Counted from the stretch's first letter, positions 37,608-48,516 are shown. The stretch is DNA of 64,000 nt from Marinobacter sp. S0848L (GCF_023016065.1 NZ_JALKAQ010000002.1:248001-312000); one strand, 5' to 3'. The notes: a model not told the origin generated them from the sequence alone. A program made the numbers and translations.

Positions 37608-40350
37608 AGAGTGAGTCGGTCAACAATCCGAGTTCTCGCGCCTTGGCCAGGGCTTCCGTTCTGCGGCCTACACCCAGCTTGCTGTAAAGGTTGCGGATGT
37701 GAGCTTTCACAGTGGCGGGTGCCACAGCCATCTTCACGGCAATGTCTTTATTCGCCAAGCCTTCGTTTATAAGTTGAAGAACTTCTTGCTCGCGTAGACT
37801 CAGGGGTTCTACGAGCGATGAGCGTGCAGGTGATGGTTTGGTGTGTGCCTCACCCTTGGCCGGCGGGGTGGAGTGAGGCTGCGAAAGTGAGTCGGTTTGC
37901 TGATCTTCGAGCATGGCCAGCAGATCTCGATTCCAGCGGCCCGGTGTTTTTAGCCGGGGTAAATCCATTAGCAGCTGTTTTAGTGTGTTCGATTCTTCAG
38001 CGAACAGCCGCATAAAACCCGCATCTTCTGCTTTATCCAGAGCGCGCTCCAGCATGGCCGAAGCTTCTTCTGAGCGGCTCTCGTGTTGCAGGGCGTCCGC
38101 ATACACCAGCAGGATTTCGACCAAATGGCGGTTGTGGGCGTTACGCTCGGCAAGGGGGATCAACGAAGAAAGCGTGTCTTGTGCTTCGCGGTATTGCCCG
38201 CCAGAAATGAGGGTTCGTGCCAGCGCAATCTGGTTTTGTTCCCGGTTCAACGGATTGTTGGCTGGTTGCCGGATGGCGGGCTCAATGCAGCGCATGGCTT
38301 TCGCCTGATCGCCAGTCGCCAGATAACATCGAGCTAACAAGGCGGAGACGGCCGGCGGCTCGAACACAATATGTTCGCGGCGTTTGTTGCCTACAAACAA
38401 CGCATCTTCCAGGGCCTCAATCGCAGCTTCCAGCTTTCCTTCGCTAAATGCCAAATGCCCTCGCACGTACTGAATAACCACGTGTTGGCCCGGCTCGGTG
38501 CCATTGTCGACATGCTCAAGCAGTGGCGATAAATAACTCGCAGCTAATTCGAGCTCGTTTCGTTCCCGGTATATTTCCGTCAGCGCTGAATTTTGCCAGC
38601 ATGAAATAAGTCTTGGTTGGCTCGGATCTGAGTAGTGCTCATCCACCCAACGGCGGATTCGTGTTGTGGTTTCAAGCGCAATGTCGGTATCGCCGCGATG
38701 GTACTGAATCCACGACAAAAGACCGCCGGACGACAACACCGTGCTGGGCTTGCGCTCCACCTGCCCGAAACGGACGGCGGCTTCTAACGCTTCCTGTGCG
38801 TCGTTCAGCTCGCCTTTTCCGAAGTAATCCAACCCTAATCCGTAATAGGTAACGGATTTTAGTGGAATCTGGTTGTGGTCGATATCTTTCAATGCTTGGC
38901 GAGTGAGGTCTGATGCGTTTTGTTCGTCGTTTCGGCTGCGGGCCAGATACGAGCGCACCAGAGATAACTCGGCGTGGATCGCCAGCGCGCCGTCGGCGTC
39001 CGGATGGGAATCGGCCACCTGCCTGTCCAGACGGTCCTCAACCTGAGCCAGAGCCGGTTCCAGGCCATCGACACGATTGGCAAAGTAAAGTCCCCAGACT
39101 TTCAGCATCATCAGTTGAGGGTTTTCCTGCACCTGTTCCTCAGGTAAGTATCGGAGCCATTCCAGTACCGGCAAGTGAAAGCCACCGTGGATTAGGTTGT
39201 TGCCGTGCTCGGCCAGCACCTGAGCTAATCGTGCGGTATCTTCACTGCTGACAATCTGGGCAATGGCCTCTTGCACGTGACCGTGGTTGAGTAGCCAGTT
39301 TATGGTGCTCTGTTGCAGTATATCGGCTTTTTCGCTATCGATGATGCGGGCCCGCTGTAGCAAAGCTTCACGAAACAAATCGTGGTATCGGAACCATTCG
39401 TTACGATTGTCCAGCGGAATAATGAAGAGGTTCTGGGCGACTAGCGATTCAAGCATCTCCTCGCTGCCTGTCCGATTCCGAATGGCATCGCAAAGGGGCG
39501 CGCATAGCCGGGGGCAGCAGGCTGTATCCAGCAGGAATTCCGTAAGCTCATCCGATAGTTGCTCGAGCACTTCCGTTAACACGTAGTCGCTGATTAGCTT
39601 GCCTTCGGCAGCGATTGGGGCGGTCAGACTACTTTGTCCCTGAGATTCTTGTTGAGCGGCACCGGATAAAGCGGACAGTTGCATCGCCGCCACCCAGCCT
39701 TCCGTGCGCTGACAAATTGCACGGGCCTCCGGCTCGGTCAGATCCATCGCCATGGTGTCCCGGAAAAACGAGAGGCATTCGTCTTCGGAAAATGCGAGCA
39801 AACTGGGGTAAATGTCTTGAACCTGTCGGCGAACTCGCCAGCGAGCCAGCGGCAAAGGCGGTTCTGTACGAGAAGCCAGGGTCACCAGCATGCCTGGTGG
39901 CAAGTAGTCAATAAACCATGCCAGTTGACGATGAACGTCAGCATTAGATATGACGTGGTAGTCATCCAGAATTAACGACCAAGGCGTGCTTTCGGTTGCC
40001 AGCGTGTTAATCAGGCAAGTAATTGCAGCCGTCAGGTCGTCGCCAGAGGTTTGTGACAGCTGTTTTTTCGCGTCTTCCAATCCCATCAAGCCGGTGTGTT
40101 CAAAAGCGCCAATCAGGTATTGCCAAAACTGTCTGGGTTTGTCGTCGTGAGAATCCAGAGACAGCCAAGCGGTCGGGGCTGTGGTATGTGCGCACCATTG
40201 GCTTGCGAGCGTCGATTTACCAAAGCCTGCAGGCGCAACAATCAAATTCAGCCGTTTGTTGTCAGAGCGATCAAGAAGCGCGTTCAAACGCTCTCTTTGG
40301 ACCGCTCGACGATCGGGGGATGGCCTTAAAAATTTGGTGTTTAGCAGCAT
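37606..40350 (-). CDS. MalT-type LuxR-family ATP-dependent transcriptional regulator
   Basis: 914-residue STAND-type activator with Walker A APAGFGKST (39-47) in an N-terminal ATPase and winged-helix region. A long TPR-like helical region follows (about 350-800), then a C-terminal LuxR helix-turn-helix (LSLREQEVLQLINEGLANKD, then TVKAHIRNLYSKLGVGRRT, about 850-905). Such proteins (MalT, AlkS) are activated by a small ligand plus ATP. The target genes cannot be read here; no alkane or maltose genes are adjacent. It is divergent from cysB with 214 bases between them. Confidence 0.9.
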   Translation of the reverse strand: MLLNTKFLRPSPDRRAVQRERLNALLDRSDNKRLNLIVAPAGFGKSTLASQWCAHTTAPTAWLSLDSHDDKPRQFWQYLIGAFEHTGLMGLEDAKKQLSQTSGDDLTAAITCLINTLATESTPWSLILDDYHVISNADVHRQLAWFIDYLPPGMLVTLASRTEPPLPLARWRVRRQVQDIYPSLLAFSEDECLSFFRDTMAMDLTEPEARAICQRTEGWVAAMQLSALSGAAQQESQGQSSLTAPIAAEGKLISDYVLTEVLEQLSDELTEFLLDTACCPRLCAPLCDAIRNRTGSEEMLESLVAQNLFIIPLDNRNEWFRYHDLFREALLQRARIIDSEKADILQQSTINWLLNHGHVQEAIAQIVSSEDTARLAQVLAEHGNNLIHGGFHLPVLEWLRYLPEEQVQENPQLMMLKVWGLYFANRVDGLEPALAQVEDRLDRQVADSHPDADGALAIHAELSLVRSYLARSRNDEQNASDLTRQALKDIDHNQIPLKSVTYYGLGLDYFGKGELNDAQEALEAAVRFGQVERKPSTVLSSGGLLSWIQYHRGDTDIALETTTRIRRWVDEHYSDPSQPRLISCWQNSALTEIYRERNELELAASYLSPLLEHVDNGTEPGQHVVIQYVRGHLAFSEGKLEAAIEALEDALFVGNKRREHIVFEPPAVSALLARCYLATGDQAKAMRCIEPAIRQPANNPLNREQNQIALARTLISGGQYREAQDTLSSLIPLAERNAHNRHLVEILLVYADALQHESRSEEASAMLERALDKAEDAGFMRLFAEESNTLKQLLMDLPRLKTPGRWNRDLLAMLEDQQTDSLSQPHSTPPAKGEAHTKPSPARSSLVEPLSLREQEVLQLINEGLANKDIAVKMAVAPATVKAHIRNLYSKLGVGRRTEALAKARELGLLTDSL

Positions 40351-40496
40351 GGTTCAACGCGATGATAAATAGCTTCGATAAGCGATTGTGTGCTTTGTCA
40401 CGCTCAAGTCAAGAGTAAACGGATGCAACCTGCTGGCAGGGCGGTTAAAACGAGGAATTAAGCTACACTGAAGATGGGTGCCTATGTATATCCAAA

Positions 40497-41542
<1,046 letters not shown>

Positions 41543-41554
41543 TCGTGCACGAAA

Positions 41555-41596
41555 CAAAAAAGCCCGCCGGTGTCGTCAACACGGGCGGGCTTTTTT
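41555..41596. terminator. Bidirectional intrinsic terminator between cysB and cysH
   Basis: GCCCGCC (41562-41568) pairs with GGCGGGC (41584-41590), flanked by A6 on one side and T6 on the other, so it works in both directions for the convergent genes. Confidence 0.92.
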
Positions 41597-41607
41597 GTGA
41601 TTCGCGA

Positions 41608-42333
41608 TTAGCCGGATTTTCCGATCAGGTTCCCTGCGTGCAGCCCGCATTCTTTATGAGTGGCTTCTTCCCACCACCAACGACCTTCGCGTTCGTGCTG
41701 TCCCGGCAATACCGGGCGGGTGCAGGGCTGGCAGCCAATGCTGATGAAGCCTTTTTCGTGCAGCGCGTTGTAGGGAGCTTCCGACATCCGGATGTAGTCC
41801 CATACTTCTTTAGAGCTCCAGTTGGCCAGCGGGTTGAACTTCACCAGCGGCTTGTCGTCCGTTGAGAAGGCACCATCAATCTGAACCACGGGTACGTCGT
41901 TACGGGTGCCGGGGCTCTGGTCGCGACGCTGTCCGGTGATCCAAGCATCCACGGTGGCCAGTTTTTTACGCAGCGGTGCCACTTTGCGAATACCACAGCA
42001 TTCGGAATGGCCGTCTTCGTAGAAGCTGAACATGCCTTTCTTGCTGACAAGGTTCTGAACGGCTTCCGCGTCCGGAAACAGCACTTCAATCTCGATACCG
42101 TAATGCTGGCGGACCTTTTCGATGAACTCATAAGTCTCGGGGTGCAGCCGACCGGTATCCAGCGTGAAGACTTTCAGGTTATCCGTCAGTTTGTGGGCCA
42201 TTTCAATCAGCACCACATCTTCAGCGCCGCTGAAGGAAATGGCGATGTTGTCGTAACGTGCCAAGGCGGCTTTCAGAATCGCGCGCGGGCTTTGGCCGTC
42301 CAGTTCCGTGCGGAGGGAATCTATGTCAGTCAT
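41608..42333 (-). CDS. cysH: Assimilatory adenylyl-sulfate reductase (4Fe-4S type)
   Basis: Reduces adenosine 5'-phosphosulfate to sulfite with thioredoxin. The 241-residue protein keeps the PP-loop SFSGAEDVV (33-41) and the GTR-type core [13 protein letters not shown]. It also has the Cys pair at 112-113 and the C201-x-x-C204 pair that bind a 4Fe-4S cluster, and the catalytic Cys229 near the C-terminus (KECGLH). Those four cluster cysteines are the mark of the APS-reducing form, as in Pseudomonas, rather than the PAPS form of E. coli, which lacks them. It is convergent with cysB across a shared terminator. Confidence 0.92.
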   Translation of the reverse strand: MTDIDSLRTELDGQSPRAILKAALARYDNIAISFSGAEDVVLIEMAHKLTDNLKVFTLDTGRLHPETYEFIEKVRQHYGIEIEVLFPDAEAVQNLVSKKGMFSFYEDGHSECCGIRKVAPLRKKLATVDAWITGQRRDQSPGTRNDVPVVQIDGAFSTDDKPLVKFNPLANWSSKEVWDYIRMSEAPYNALHEKGFISIGCQPCTRPVLPGQHEREGRWWWEEATHKECGLHAGNLIGKSG

Positions 42334-42542
42334 GTTGCTCCAGCATTGCTCGTACAGAATTTTCCAAGGCTACAACAAACAACTCATAACCTGAAGGAAT
42401 GACAATCTATATGTTTATGCATTGTCGGCAGGCGCGCTGGCCCAATACACGATGCATTTGCGCCCCTTTTTTCATATGATACCCGCACGAAAGATGAGCA
42501 CCGGTTGTGCTCTCTCACCAATAAATGAATCAGGAGACCGTC

Positions 42543-43157
42543 GTGGAACTCGCATGTCTTGACCTTGAGGGCGTATTGATCCCGGAAATCTGGATCGCAT
42601 TTGCAGAAAAAACCGGTATTGAGGAGCTCAAGGCGACCACCCGGGATATTCCTGATTACGATGTGCTGATGAAGCAGCGTCTGCGTATTCTGGATGAGCA
42701 CGGCTATGGTTTGCCGGCTATTCAGGAAGTGATCGGAACCCTGGACCCGCTGCCGGGTGCTCGCGAGTTTCTGGATTGGTTGCGTGAGCGTTTCCAAGTG
42801 GTGATTCTGTCTGACACTTTCTACGAATTCGCGATGCCGCTGATGAAGAAACTGGGCTACCCGGCGCTGCTGTGCCACAAGCTGGAAGTGGCCGAGAACG
42901 GCCAGATCACCAATTATTTGCTGCGTCAGCGTGACCCCAAGCGCCAGTCCGTTCGTGCTTTCCAGCTGTTGAACTACCGCGTGATTGCTGCCGGTGATTC
43001 CTATAACGACACCACTATGCTGGGGCAGGCCGAGGCCGGTATTTTGTTCCACGCACCGCAGAACGTGATTGAAGAATTCCCGCAGTTCCCGGCGGTGCAT
43101 GAATTCGAAGATCTGAAGAAAGAGTTTTTGAAGGCAAGTGCTGTTCACAGCGCTTAA
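42543..43157 (+). CDS. thrH: Bifunctional phosphoserine phosphatase/homoserine phosphotransferase ThrH
   Basis: HAD-superfamily enzyme of 204 residues that moves phosphate from phosphoserine to homoserine. I choose the GTG at 42543, which has AGGAGA seven bases upstream and gives the family start MELACLDLEGVL; an ATG six codons earlier is possible. The catalytic motif has Asp7 followed by Glu9 (DLE instead of DxD), which is normal for ThrH. Later motifs are VVILSDTFYEF, DPKRQ and AAGDSYNDTTML. It ends in a hairpin shared with pabB. Confidence 0.92.
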   Translation: MELACLDLEGVLIPEIWIAFAEKTGIEELKATTRDIPDYDVLMKQRLRILDEHGYGLPAIQEVIGTLDPLPGAREFLDWLRERFQVVILSDTFYEFAMPLMKKLGYPALLCHKLEVAENGQITNYLLRQRDPKRQSVRAFQLLNYRVIAAGDSYNDTTMLGQAEAGILFHAPQNVIEEFPQFPAVHEFEDLKKEFLKASAVHSA

Positions 43158-43169
43158 TAGAATAAACGG

Positions 43170-43203
43170 CTGACCTGCGCCACCAAAAGGTGGTGCCGGT
43201 CAG
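43170..43203. terminator. Hairpin between convergent thrH and pabB
   Basis: CTGACC (43170-43175) pairs with GGTCAG (43198-43203), with an inner CCACC/GGTGG stem closed by an AAAA loop. It overlaps the pabB stop codon. There is only a weak T-run on either side, so it may pause or stabilise rather than terminate strongly. Confidence 0.5.
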
Positions 43204-44576
43204 AGTTTCAAATCCTCAAGGAACTTCATCAGGGGCTGAACTTTGGTCAGCGTTTCCTGATACTCCGCCTCCGGCTCCGAATCGGCAACGATTCCACCGC
43301 CACCCCAGCATCGAATAGTGCCATGCTCTAACCCGTTTTCATCTGTATGTTCGTTCTCGCAGAGTAGGGTGCGAATAGCGATGTTGCTGTCGAGCTTGCC
43401 ATCTAACCCGTAATAGAACACCGAGCCGCAATAAGGCCCACGCCAATGGGGTTCAAGTTCCCGAATGATTTCCATCGCCCGGATTTTCGGGGCACCGGTA
43501 ATGGAGCCGCCGGGGAAAGCATCGAACAGTGCCTGCAACGGTGACACGCCGTCTTTCAGTTCAGCCCTGATATGACTGACCAGATGGTGAACGTTTTCGT
43601 AGCTCTCCAACGCAAACAGTTCGTCAACTTTTACGGAACCGGGTTGGGCGTTGACGCTAAGATCGTTGCGGAGTAGATCGACAATCATCAAGTTTTCCGC
43701 GCGATCTTTTTCGGAGGCTAGCAGTTCCTGGGCTAAAGCAGCATCTTGTTCGGGTGTGGTTCCGCGGGGGCGGGTACCCTTTATTGGGCTGGTTTTTACG
43801 GTGCGATCTGTGATTTCCAGAAAACGCTCGGGAGAAATAGACAGCACGGAACGGGTCGGAGTTTTCAGGAATGCGCTGTAAGGCGTGGGATTGGCTTCAG
43901 CTAATTTCTGAAAAGCAAACCATGGGTTTCCGCTATAACGTGCTGTGAATTCTTGAGAGAGGTTCGCTTGGTAGCAATCTCCGGCGGTGATGTAACTGAG
44001 GACTTTCGATGCGCTCGTTTTGAAATCCGAAGCTATTTGCGTAGCTGTAAAACCCGCCGGTATTTTCCAGCTTTCGAGTCGGTTAGGAGTTTCGTTGTCT
44101 AGCCAGGAATTGATAAGAGTCCGAGTTTTGCTCGGACACTCGGGGTGGAGCCATAAATGATAGGTGTCTGATTCGACATTATGGCTGGCCGCCCACAAAT
44201 AAAGGCCAGCGTATAAAAGCGGTGTCGATGCCATTTGGTTTTCGCCGGCAAGGCGTTTTTCTCTTGCGTATCCGAATTCATAACTGAGCAAGCCTATCCA
44301 GCCGCCTGTCAGAATATTTCTTGCGTCGCTATCGGGCACACTGAACTGGCGAGCCAGACTTTCCATCTTTGAGGCCAGCGAATCTGTTTCTAGAAGATCA
44401 GTATTAGGTTCGATGCATACCGTTTCCACTGCGCAGCCTGTGAACCCCCTAAACGAACCGCGGTTGTGGCCTGAACCTGTACTTCCTAAATAGGCGAAAT
44501 CTTCTAGCTCGGCCGCCCAAGCAAGTAAGCGTTCGTATTTTTTTCGGTCAATCTGGGTGGAGGCGGAAAGCGGCAA
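43200..44576 (-). CDS. pabB: Aminodeoxychorismate synthase component I
   Basis: Makes 4-amino-4-deoxychorismate from chorismate and ammonia for folate synthesis. 458 residues. The chorismate-binding domain fills the C-terminal half: SPERFLEI, then KTSPIKGTRPRG with the catalytic Lys near residue 265, ENLMIVDLLRNDL, the GGSITGAPKIRAMEII block and the CGSVFYYGLDGKLDSNIAIRT end. The PIKGT rather than PIAGT motif supports PabB over anthranilate synthase. A separate glutaminase subunit (PabA) would be encoded elsewhere. Confidence 0.92.
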   Translation of the reverse strand: MPLSASTQIDRKKYERLLAWAAELEDFAYLGSTGSGHNRGSFRGFTGCAVETVCIEPNTDLLETDSLASKMESLARQFSVPDSDARNILTGGWIGLLSYEFGYAREKRLAGENQMASTPLLYAGLYLWAASHNVESDTYHLWLHPECPSKTRTLINSWLDNETPNRLESWKIPAGFTATQIASDFKTSASKVLSYITAGDCYQANLSQEFTARYSGNPWFAFQKLAEANPTPYSAFLKTPTRSVLSISPERFLEITDRTVKTSPIKGTRPRGTTPEQDAALAQELLASEKDRAENLMIVDLLRNDLSVNAQPGSVKVDELFALESYENVHHLVSHIRAELKDGVSPLQALFDAFPGGSITGAPKIRAMEIIRELEPHWRGPYCGSVFYYGLDGKLDSNIAIRTLLCENEHTDENGLEHGTIRCWGGGGIVADSEPEAEYQETLTKVQPLMKFLEDLKL

Positions 44577-44739
44577 ATTAGCTCCAGTTAATTAGAAGAA
44601 TGATACTTAGGCCACAAAACCGGCATTGTCGGTTCAGGAAGGCCGCTGGTCTAATAAAAAGGGGAAGAAAGCCAAAGCGGCATTCTAACTTAATTTGGAT
44701 CGCCGCTCCTCCTGCAAATAACGCGTAAGGATTCTAATA

Positions 44740-45327
44740 ATGATAAGAGATATGAAAAGTCTGTTTTGGATAATGCTGACGGTTGTTTTTGTAACAGTGC
44801 CGGTGACCTTCGCCCAAGCTGAGGAAGAGTTGCCAATACCTGATCGCAATGCATTGTCAGACGGGAAATTGACCGAAGAAGAGATCAAGCAATACGCAAC
44901 GCTTGCTGCGGTACACGTTCAAAAGCTGACAACAGTCGCGCGAGAAGAAGTCGGCGCGGAACTAGAGCAAAGCGGCATAGTTATCCCGTCAGCGTGGATG
45001 ATGATGAATGACGGTGAAGTGAAAAGGGTCAAACTCGGGGAAACCGGAGACAAGGCTTCAGCAACGATTAAGGTGTTGATGTATCGGGCGGCGCTGAAGT
45101 CGCTGGCACGCCACGGCAAAATTTTAGGAACGGCAATCGTCTACGCGGGCAATCTGGACGGCGAGGATGATATCCGCGTTTTGGCGGTGGAGCATGAACA
45201 TCGTCTTGGAATTTCGGGGTTGCAGATTGTTCCATACCGCTTCCAGCAAGGTGAGCTGAGTTTTGGTGATGCCCAATCGCAGAAAAAACCTTATGAACTG
45301 TTTTACGACGGTGCTACAGAAAGTTGA
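44740..45327 (+). CDS. Exported protein of unknown function
   Basis: 195 residues. The N-terminal hydrophobic segment (SLFWIMLTVVFVTVPVTFAQA) followed by an Ala-rich cleavage site is a Sec signal peptide; the mature part begins near EEELPIPDR. A conserved-looking helix (TIKVLMYRAALKSLARHG) and a beta-rich second half follow. I do not recognise the family. AAGGATT precedes the ATG at 44740; a second Met four codons on (MKSL) is an alternative start. It is followed by another exported protein gene after 185 bases. Confidence 0.65.
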   Translation: MIRDMKSLFWIMLTVVFVTVPVTFAQAEEELPIPDRNALSDGKLTEEEIKQYATLAAVHVQKLTTVAREEVGAELEQSGIVIPSAWMMMNDGEVKRVKLGETGDKASATIKVLMYRAALKSLARHGKILGTAIVYAGNLDGEDDIRVLAVEHEHRLGISGLQIVPYRFQQGELSFGDAQSQKKPYELFYDGATES

Positions 45328-45512
45328 GATGTTTTGGGGAAATGTGGGGCAGGCGCCTTTTGTAAGTTTTCGTAGCTTTGATGTGGGGAAGTGTGAGTAC
45401 AGTCACGGAATCGGACTGTAAAACAATCTTAAATGAACTCGTGGGGTCATCGATCTCGCATCAAAAAATACAAACTCAGATAAAAACAACGAAGAGTTTT
45501 AAGGAGAATAAT

Positions 45513-46505
45513 ATGAAAGGCCTGAAAAAAATTGCTCTGGTAACAGCTATTGCTGCGGCACCCTTTGCTGCCAATGCTGAGCTGCAAGCGATGAACGACA
45601 TGGCGATGGGTAACGTTACTGGCCAAGCCGGTGTCACCATCGAGCTGGAAACCCAGGTAAGCATCGGTCAGTTCAAGTACACCGACACGAACGCCGGTGG
45701 CGCCAATGAAATCGGTGGTGGTTCCTTCACCGTGAACAACATCGATCTTGGCGGTGCTGGGCTTATCACTGGTGCAACTCCAATTTTTGACGCCGATGGT
45801 GATGGCACGCCTGATCTTGCAGCGACTCAGTTGCTTGACGATCTGTCAATCGACATCGACATTGCGGCAGATGGTGATGCGGTAATCTCCGTTCACACCA
45901 TCAGCGGCCTGCCAATTGACTTTGGTTTGACTGCGGACAGCATGATGCTGGAAGGCACCGATAGCACTACATTGGTTTCTGGCCTGAAAGCTTGGGGTAT
46001 GCTGGCTAAGCTGGATATCCGTGTTGACACTGAAGATGCAGCGACCAACTTGGGTGGAACTGGTGACGGTTCTCTGAACATTGATACCGCTTTCACTGTA
46101 AACAGCATGGAGTTTGATGTTCCGTTCCTGGCTTTGGGTATCAAGGGTATGTCGATCACTGGTGCAGGCGCGAACTTTGACTATGATGGTGATGGTTTAA
46201 GTCTGGCCGGAGGTGATAACGATGAGGTTATTTCACCCAACTTGAGTGTAGCGCCAGGGGATCTGGGTAGCCTTTCCAAGGAGCAGAAAGTTGCCCTAGG
46301 TTTCGCAAGTGTAAATCTGGACGTTTATAAGGGTAGTAGCTTTGGCGCCTCTCCCGCCGCGACCGACGCCCTTCGCATCAACATCAACGACATCGTTATG
46401 GATGTTAACGTAGATCAAGTTCTGATCGGCGGAACCAATATCGGTACCGTTGCTCTGGACAACCTGCATGTGCAGAACACCCGTTTGGCAGTATACGGTC
46501 ACTAA
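45513..46505 (+). CDS. DUF6160 family exported protein
   Basis: 330 residues from the ATG at 45513, which has AAGGAG eight bases upstream. It starts with a Sec signal peptide (KIALVTAIAAAPFAANA, cleavage near residue 22). The mature N-terminus MNDMAMGNVTGQAGVTIEL is the block I associate with DUF6160 proteins of marine gammaproteobacteria. The body is rich in short beta strands and Asp/Gly/Asn, with a DADGDGTPD calcium-site-like loop (about 93-101) and FDYDGDGLS later. It ends in NTRLAVYGH. Its function is unknown to me; a surface or pilus-associated role has been suggested for relatives, but I cannot confirm it. A strong terminator follows. Confidence 0.78.
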   Translation: MKGLKKIALVTAIAAAPFAANAELQAMNDMAMGNVTGQAGVTIELETQVSIGQFKYTDTNAGGANEIGGGSFTVNNIDLGGAGLITGATPIFDADGDGTPDLAATQLLDDLSIDIDIAADGDAVISVHTISGLPIDFGLTADSMMLEGTDSTTLVSGLKAWGMLAKLDIRVDTEDAATNLGGTGDGSLNIDTAFTVNSMEFDVPFLALGIKGMSITGAGANFDYDGDGLSLAGGDNDEVISPNLSVAPGDLGSLSKEQKVALGFASVNLDVYKGSSFGASPAATDALRININDIVMDVNVDQVLIGGTNIGTVALDNLHVQNTRLAVYGH

Positions 46506-46535
46506 TCTGACCTGATCGCTTAATTGGTGAAGAAG

Positions 46536-46562
46536 CGCCCCGCACTGCGGGGCGTTTTTTGT
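46536..46562 (+). terminator. Intrinsic terminator after the DUF6160 gene
   Basis: CGCCCCGC (46536-46543) pairs with GCGGGGCG (46547-46554) around ACT and is followed by six T. Confidence 0.92.
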
Positions 46563-46586
46563 GCCTGAAATAAAAGCATGAAAACA

Positions 46587-46614
46587 AAAACGGCAACCCT
46601 TAAGTTGCCGTTTT
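46587..46614. terminator. Terminator for the minus-strand exported protein gene
   Basis: AAAACGGCAA (46587-46596) pairs with TTGCCGTTTT (46605-46614). Read on the minus strand it is followed by a T-run (A-run on plus), so it ends the 46640-47254 gene; it may work in both directions. Confidence 0.82.
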
Positions 46615-46639
46615 CGCGTGTAGGGCTATATCTGAATGA

Positions 46640-47254
46640 TCAGCGGTCCGGCACCGCAATCGATAAATCAAACCCGCCACCTGGCCGTGGTGTCAGTGTA
46701 ACCGGCCCCTCATTAATTCCTTGCGGTACCTGTATCTGATTTAACCCCGGTGGGTTGCCAATACTGAAATTCAAATTCTTCCCGTCAAACCCAAGCCCTA
46801 GCTGATCGTTCATAAACGTTTGTGTGAAAGGCTCGTCTGGTATCTCGGGCTGCTGGCCAAAAATCAAAGGCAGTGTCCTTGGCGTAAATTCCGCCGGTGG
46901 TTGCGCACTTGCCAGTTCGTCGACGGGGAGCAACAGTGCCTTTCGCACAAATTCCTCTTCGGCATCGGTCAATGCATCTTTTCGGCCGTCTTCAATATAG
47001 CGCTGCAACGCTTCCCGATAGGCTTCTTCTTCTGCTTGGGTGATGACCGGTTCACCCGGTGAAATAGTCAGGGCGCGAATAATTTTTTGGCGGTCGGTTT
47101 CGGATTTCTGCTGATTTCTGGGTACTACGATGACAGCGGAGTCTTCAACGTAAGTATCAACCATCTCATCAGAGCTCATTGTTTGAACGCCGGCCCAAGC
47201 GGGGCTGGCCAAAGTCGCTGCAATGGTTGCTGCAAGCAGTGATGGGCGAGTCAT
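46640..47254 (-). CDS. Exported protein of unknown function
   Basis: 204 residues with a short Sec signal peptide (LLAATIAATLASPAWAG). The mature part is acidic and helical in its first half (EEEAYREALQRYIEDGRKDALT) and then Pro-rich, ending in a short beta-rich block (VTLTPRPGGGFDLSIAVPDR). I recognise no family. It faces the DUF6160 gene end-to-end, so the two share the pair of terminators between them. Confidence 0.65.
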   Translation of the reverse strand: MTRPSLLAATIAATLASPAWAGVQTMSSDEMVDTYVEDSAVIVVPRNQQKSETDRQKIIRALTISPGEPVITQAEEEAYREALQRYIEDGRKDALTDAEEEFVRKALLLPVDELASAQPPAEFTPRTLPLIFGQQPEIPDEPFTQTFMNDQLGLGFDGKNLNFSIGNPPGLNQIQVPQGINEGPVTLTPRPGGGFDLSIAVPDR

Positions 47255-47457
47255 AATTCGTGCCTCGTGCGTTACCGTGTCTGTTCAGAGCTGCCGCTGA
47301 GAATGCTATGTTCAGCCGATACGCTCCCTTATTGGAGTATTCTGGTTGTCAGACACTTTTTCAATCAGAAAGTGCCGCAGGTGTGATCAGAACCCGCAGT
47401 TAATCAGTATAGTTGTGTCTGAAGTGCCAAACTGTGGTTTGATGAGCACCGAATCGG

Positions 47458-48516
47458 GTGAGAATAAATAGTCGCGGGGACTTGGAGGGTGTGTTGAGGC
47501 AAGGTTTGTTACATCGATGGCGGCGCTGGATCAATCGACGGATTCCTCGTTCTGATAGACAGATGTTTAGCCAAAAGAACCTCTTCATTTTGCCCACCGG
47601 GGCAGGGGTGGTGTTTGGCATTCTGCTGCTGATCATGCTGATTACCGGTATCAACTACCAGAATAGCCTCATTTACCTGATGACGTTTGTGTTGGGTACC
47701 GTGTTTATCGGTGCGATGCACCAAACCCACCGAAATTTGTCGGGATTGACTCTGTCGGTTGCCCGAACTGGCGAAGGAACAGCCGGCGACGATATTCCTT
47801 TTTATCTAAGGCTGACGGCCGGCAAAGATCAGGCCGTGGCGATTCAGGTGTCAGTGGAAGATTCGGTGCTTGAGCAGCTTCATATTCCCGCAGGCGCAAC
47901 CAAAGACGTGGTGTTGCCAGTTCCATCTGCACATCGAGGGTATGTGCGTCCGGATAGGATTCGTATAGAAACACGTTTTCCCTTTGGTTTGTTAAAGGCA
48001 TGGTCCTGGCTGCGACCTTCATCCGCCGCTTTAGCGTATCCGCGCCCTTTGGTGGCACCGGAAGCGGGAAGTCAGGTTGACGACGGCGCTGAAGCAACGG
48101 CCGCTAAGCCGGTGATAGGGCAGGACAATGCGGATTTGCGGCCATTCCGTGAGGGTGACCTCAGTCAGCGGGTAATGTGGAAGCGGTTCGCGCGCTCGGG
48201 CCAGATGGTGGTCGCAGATTGGCAGGGCGAGCAGGGCAGCCCCCATTGGCTGGATTTCAACGCCTTTCCGGGTGCCGATGCGGAGCTACGTTTAAGTTAT
48301 CTGGCCTGGCTTGTGGCGGATCGTGTTCAGCAAGGGGCTCGATTCGGCCTCAATCTTCCCGGTGAAATCATTGAGCCGGATTCAGGCCTGGTTCATGGCG
48401 AACGCTGCCTGCGCGCGCTTGCCGCTTGGGGTGAGCAGCCGCCTAGGGATCAAGATTCTTTGTCGTATGGAACACGAAAATCGTTGGATGCGGGTTTTAC
48501 GGGGGCATCGCAATGA
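47458..48516 (+). CDS. DUF58 domain protein, membrane-anchored
   Basis: 352 residues from GTG at 47458; a GTG at 47491 after GGAGG is a fair alternative start. Two membrane helices (about 47-66 and 71-90) are followed by a beta-rich domain. The DUF58 signature DLRPFREGDLSQRVMWKRFA is near residue 220, so the soluble part is cytosolic or periplasmic depending on topology. DUF58 genes usually sit between a MoxR ATPase and a TgpA transglutaminase; here TgpA follows with four bases of overlap, but no MoxR gene is adjacent. Confidence 0.84.
   Translation: MRINSRGDLEGVLRQGLLHRWRRWINRRIPRSDRQMFSQKNLFILPTGAGVVFGILLLIMLITGINYQNSLIYLMTFVLGTVFIGAMHQTHRNLSGLTLSVARTGEGTAGDDIPFYLRLTAGKDQAVAIQVSVEDSVLEQLHIPAGATKDVVLPVPSAHRGYVRPDRIRIETRFPFGLLKAWSWLRPSSAALAYPRPLVAPEAGSQVDDGAEATAAKPVIGQDNADLRPFREGDLSQRVMWKRFARSGQMVVADWQGEQGSPHWLDFNAFPGADAELRLSYLAWLVADRVQQGARFGLNLPGEIIEPDSGLVHGERCLRALAAWGEQPPRDQDSLSYGTRKSLDAGFTGASQ

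Noticed and set aside
45378..45512. Upstream extension of the DUF6160 gene
   Set aside because: The signal peptide and a good ribosome site both place the start at 45513.
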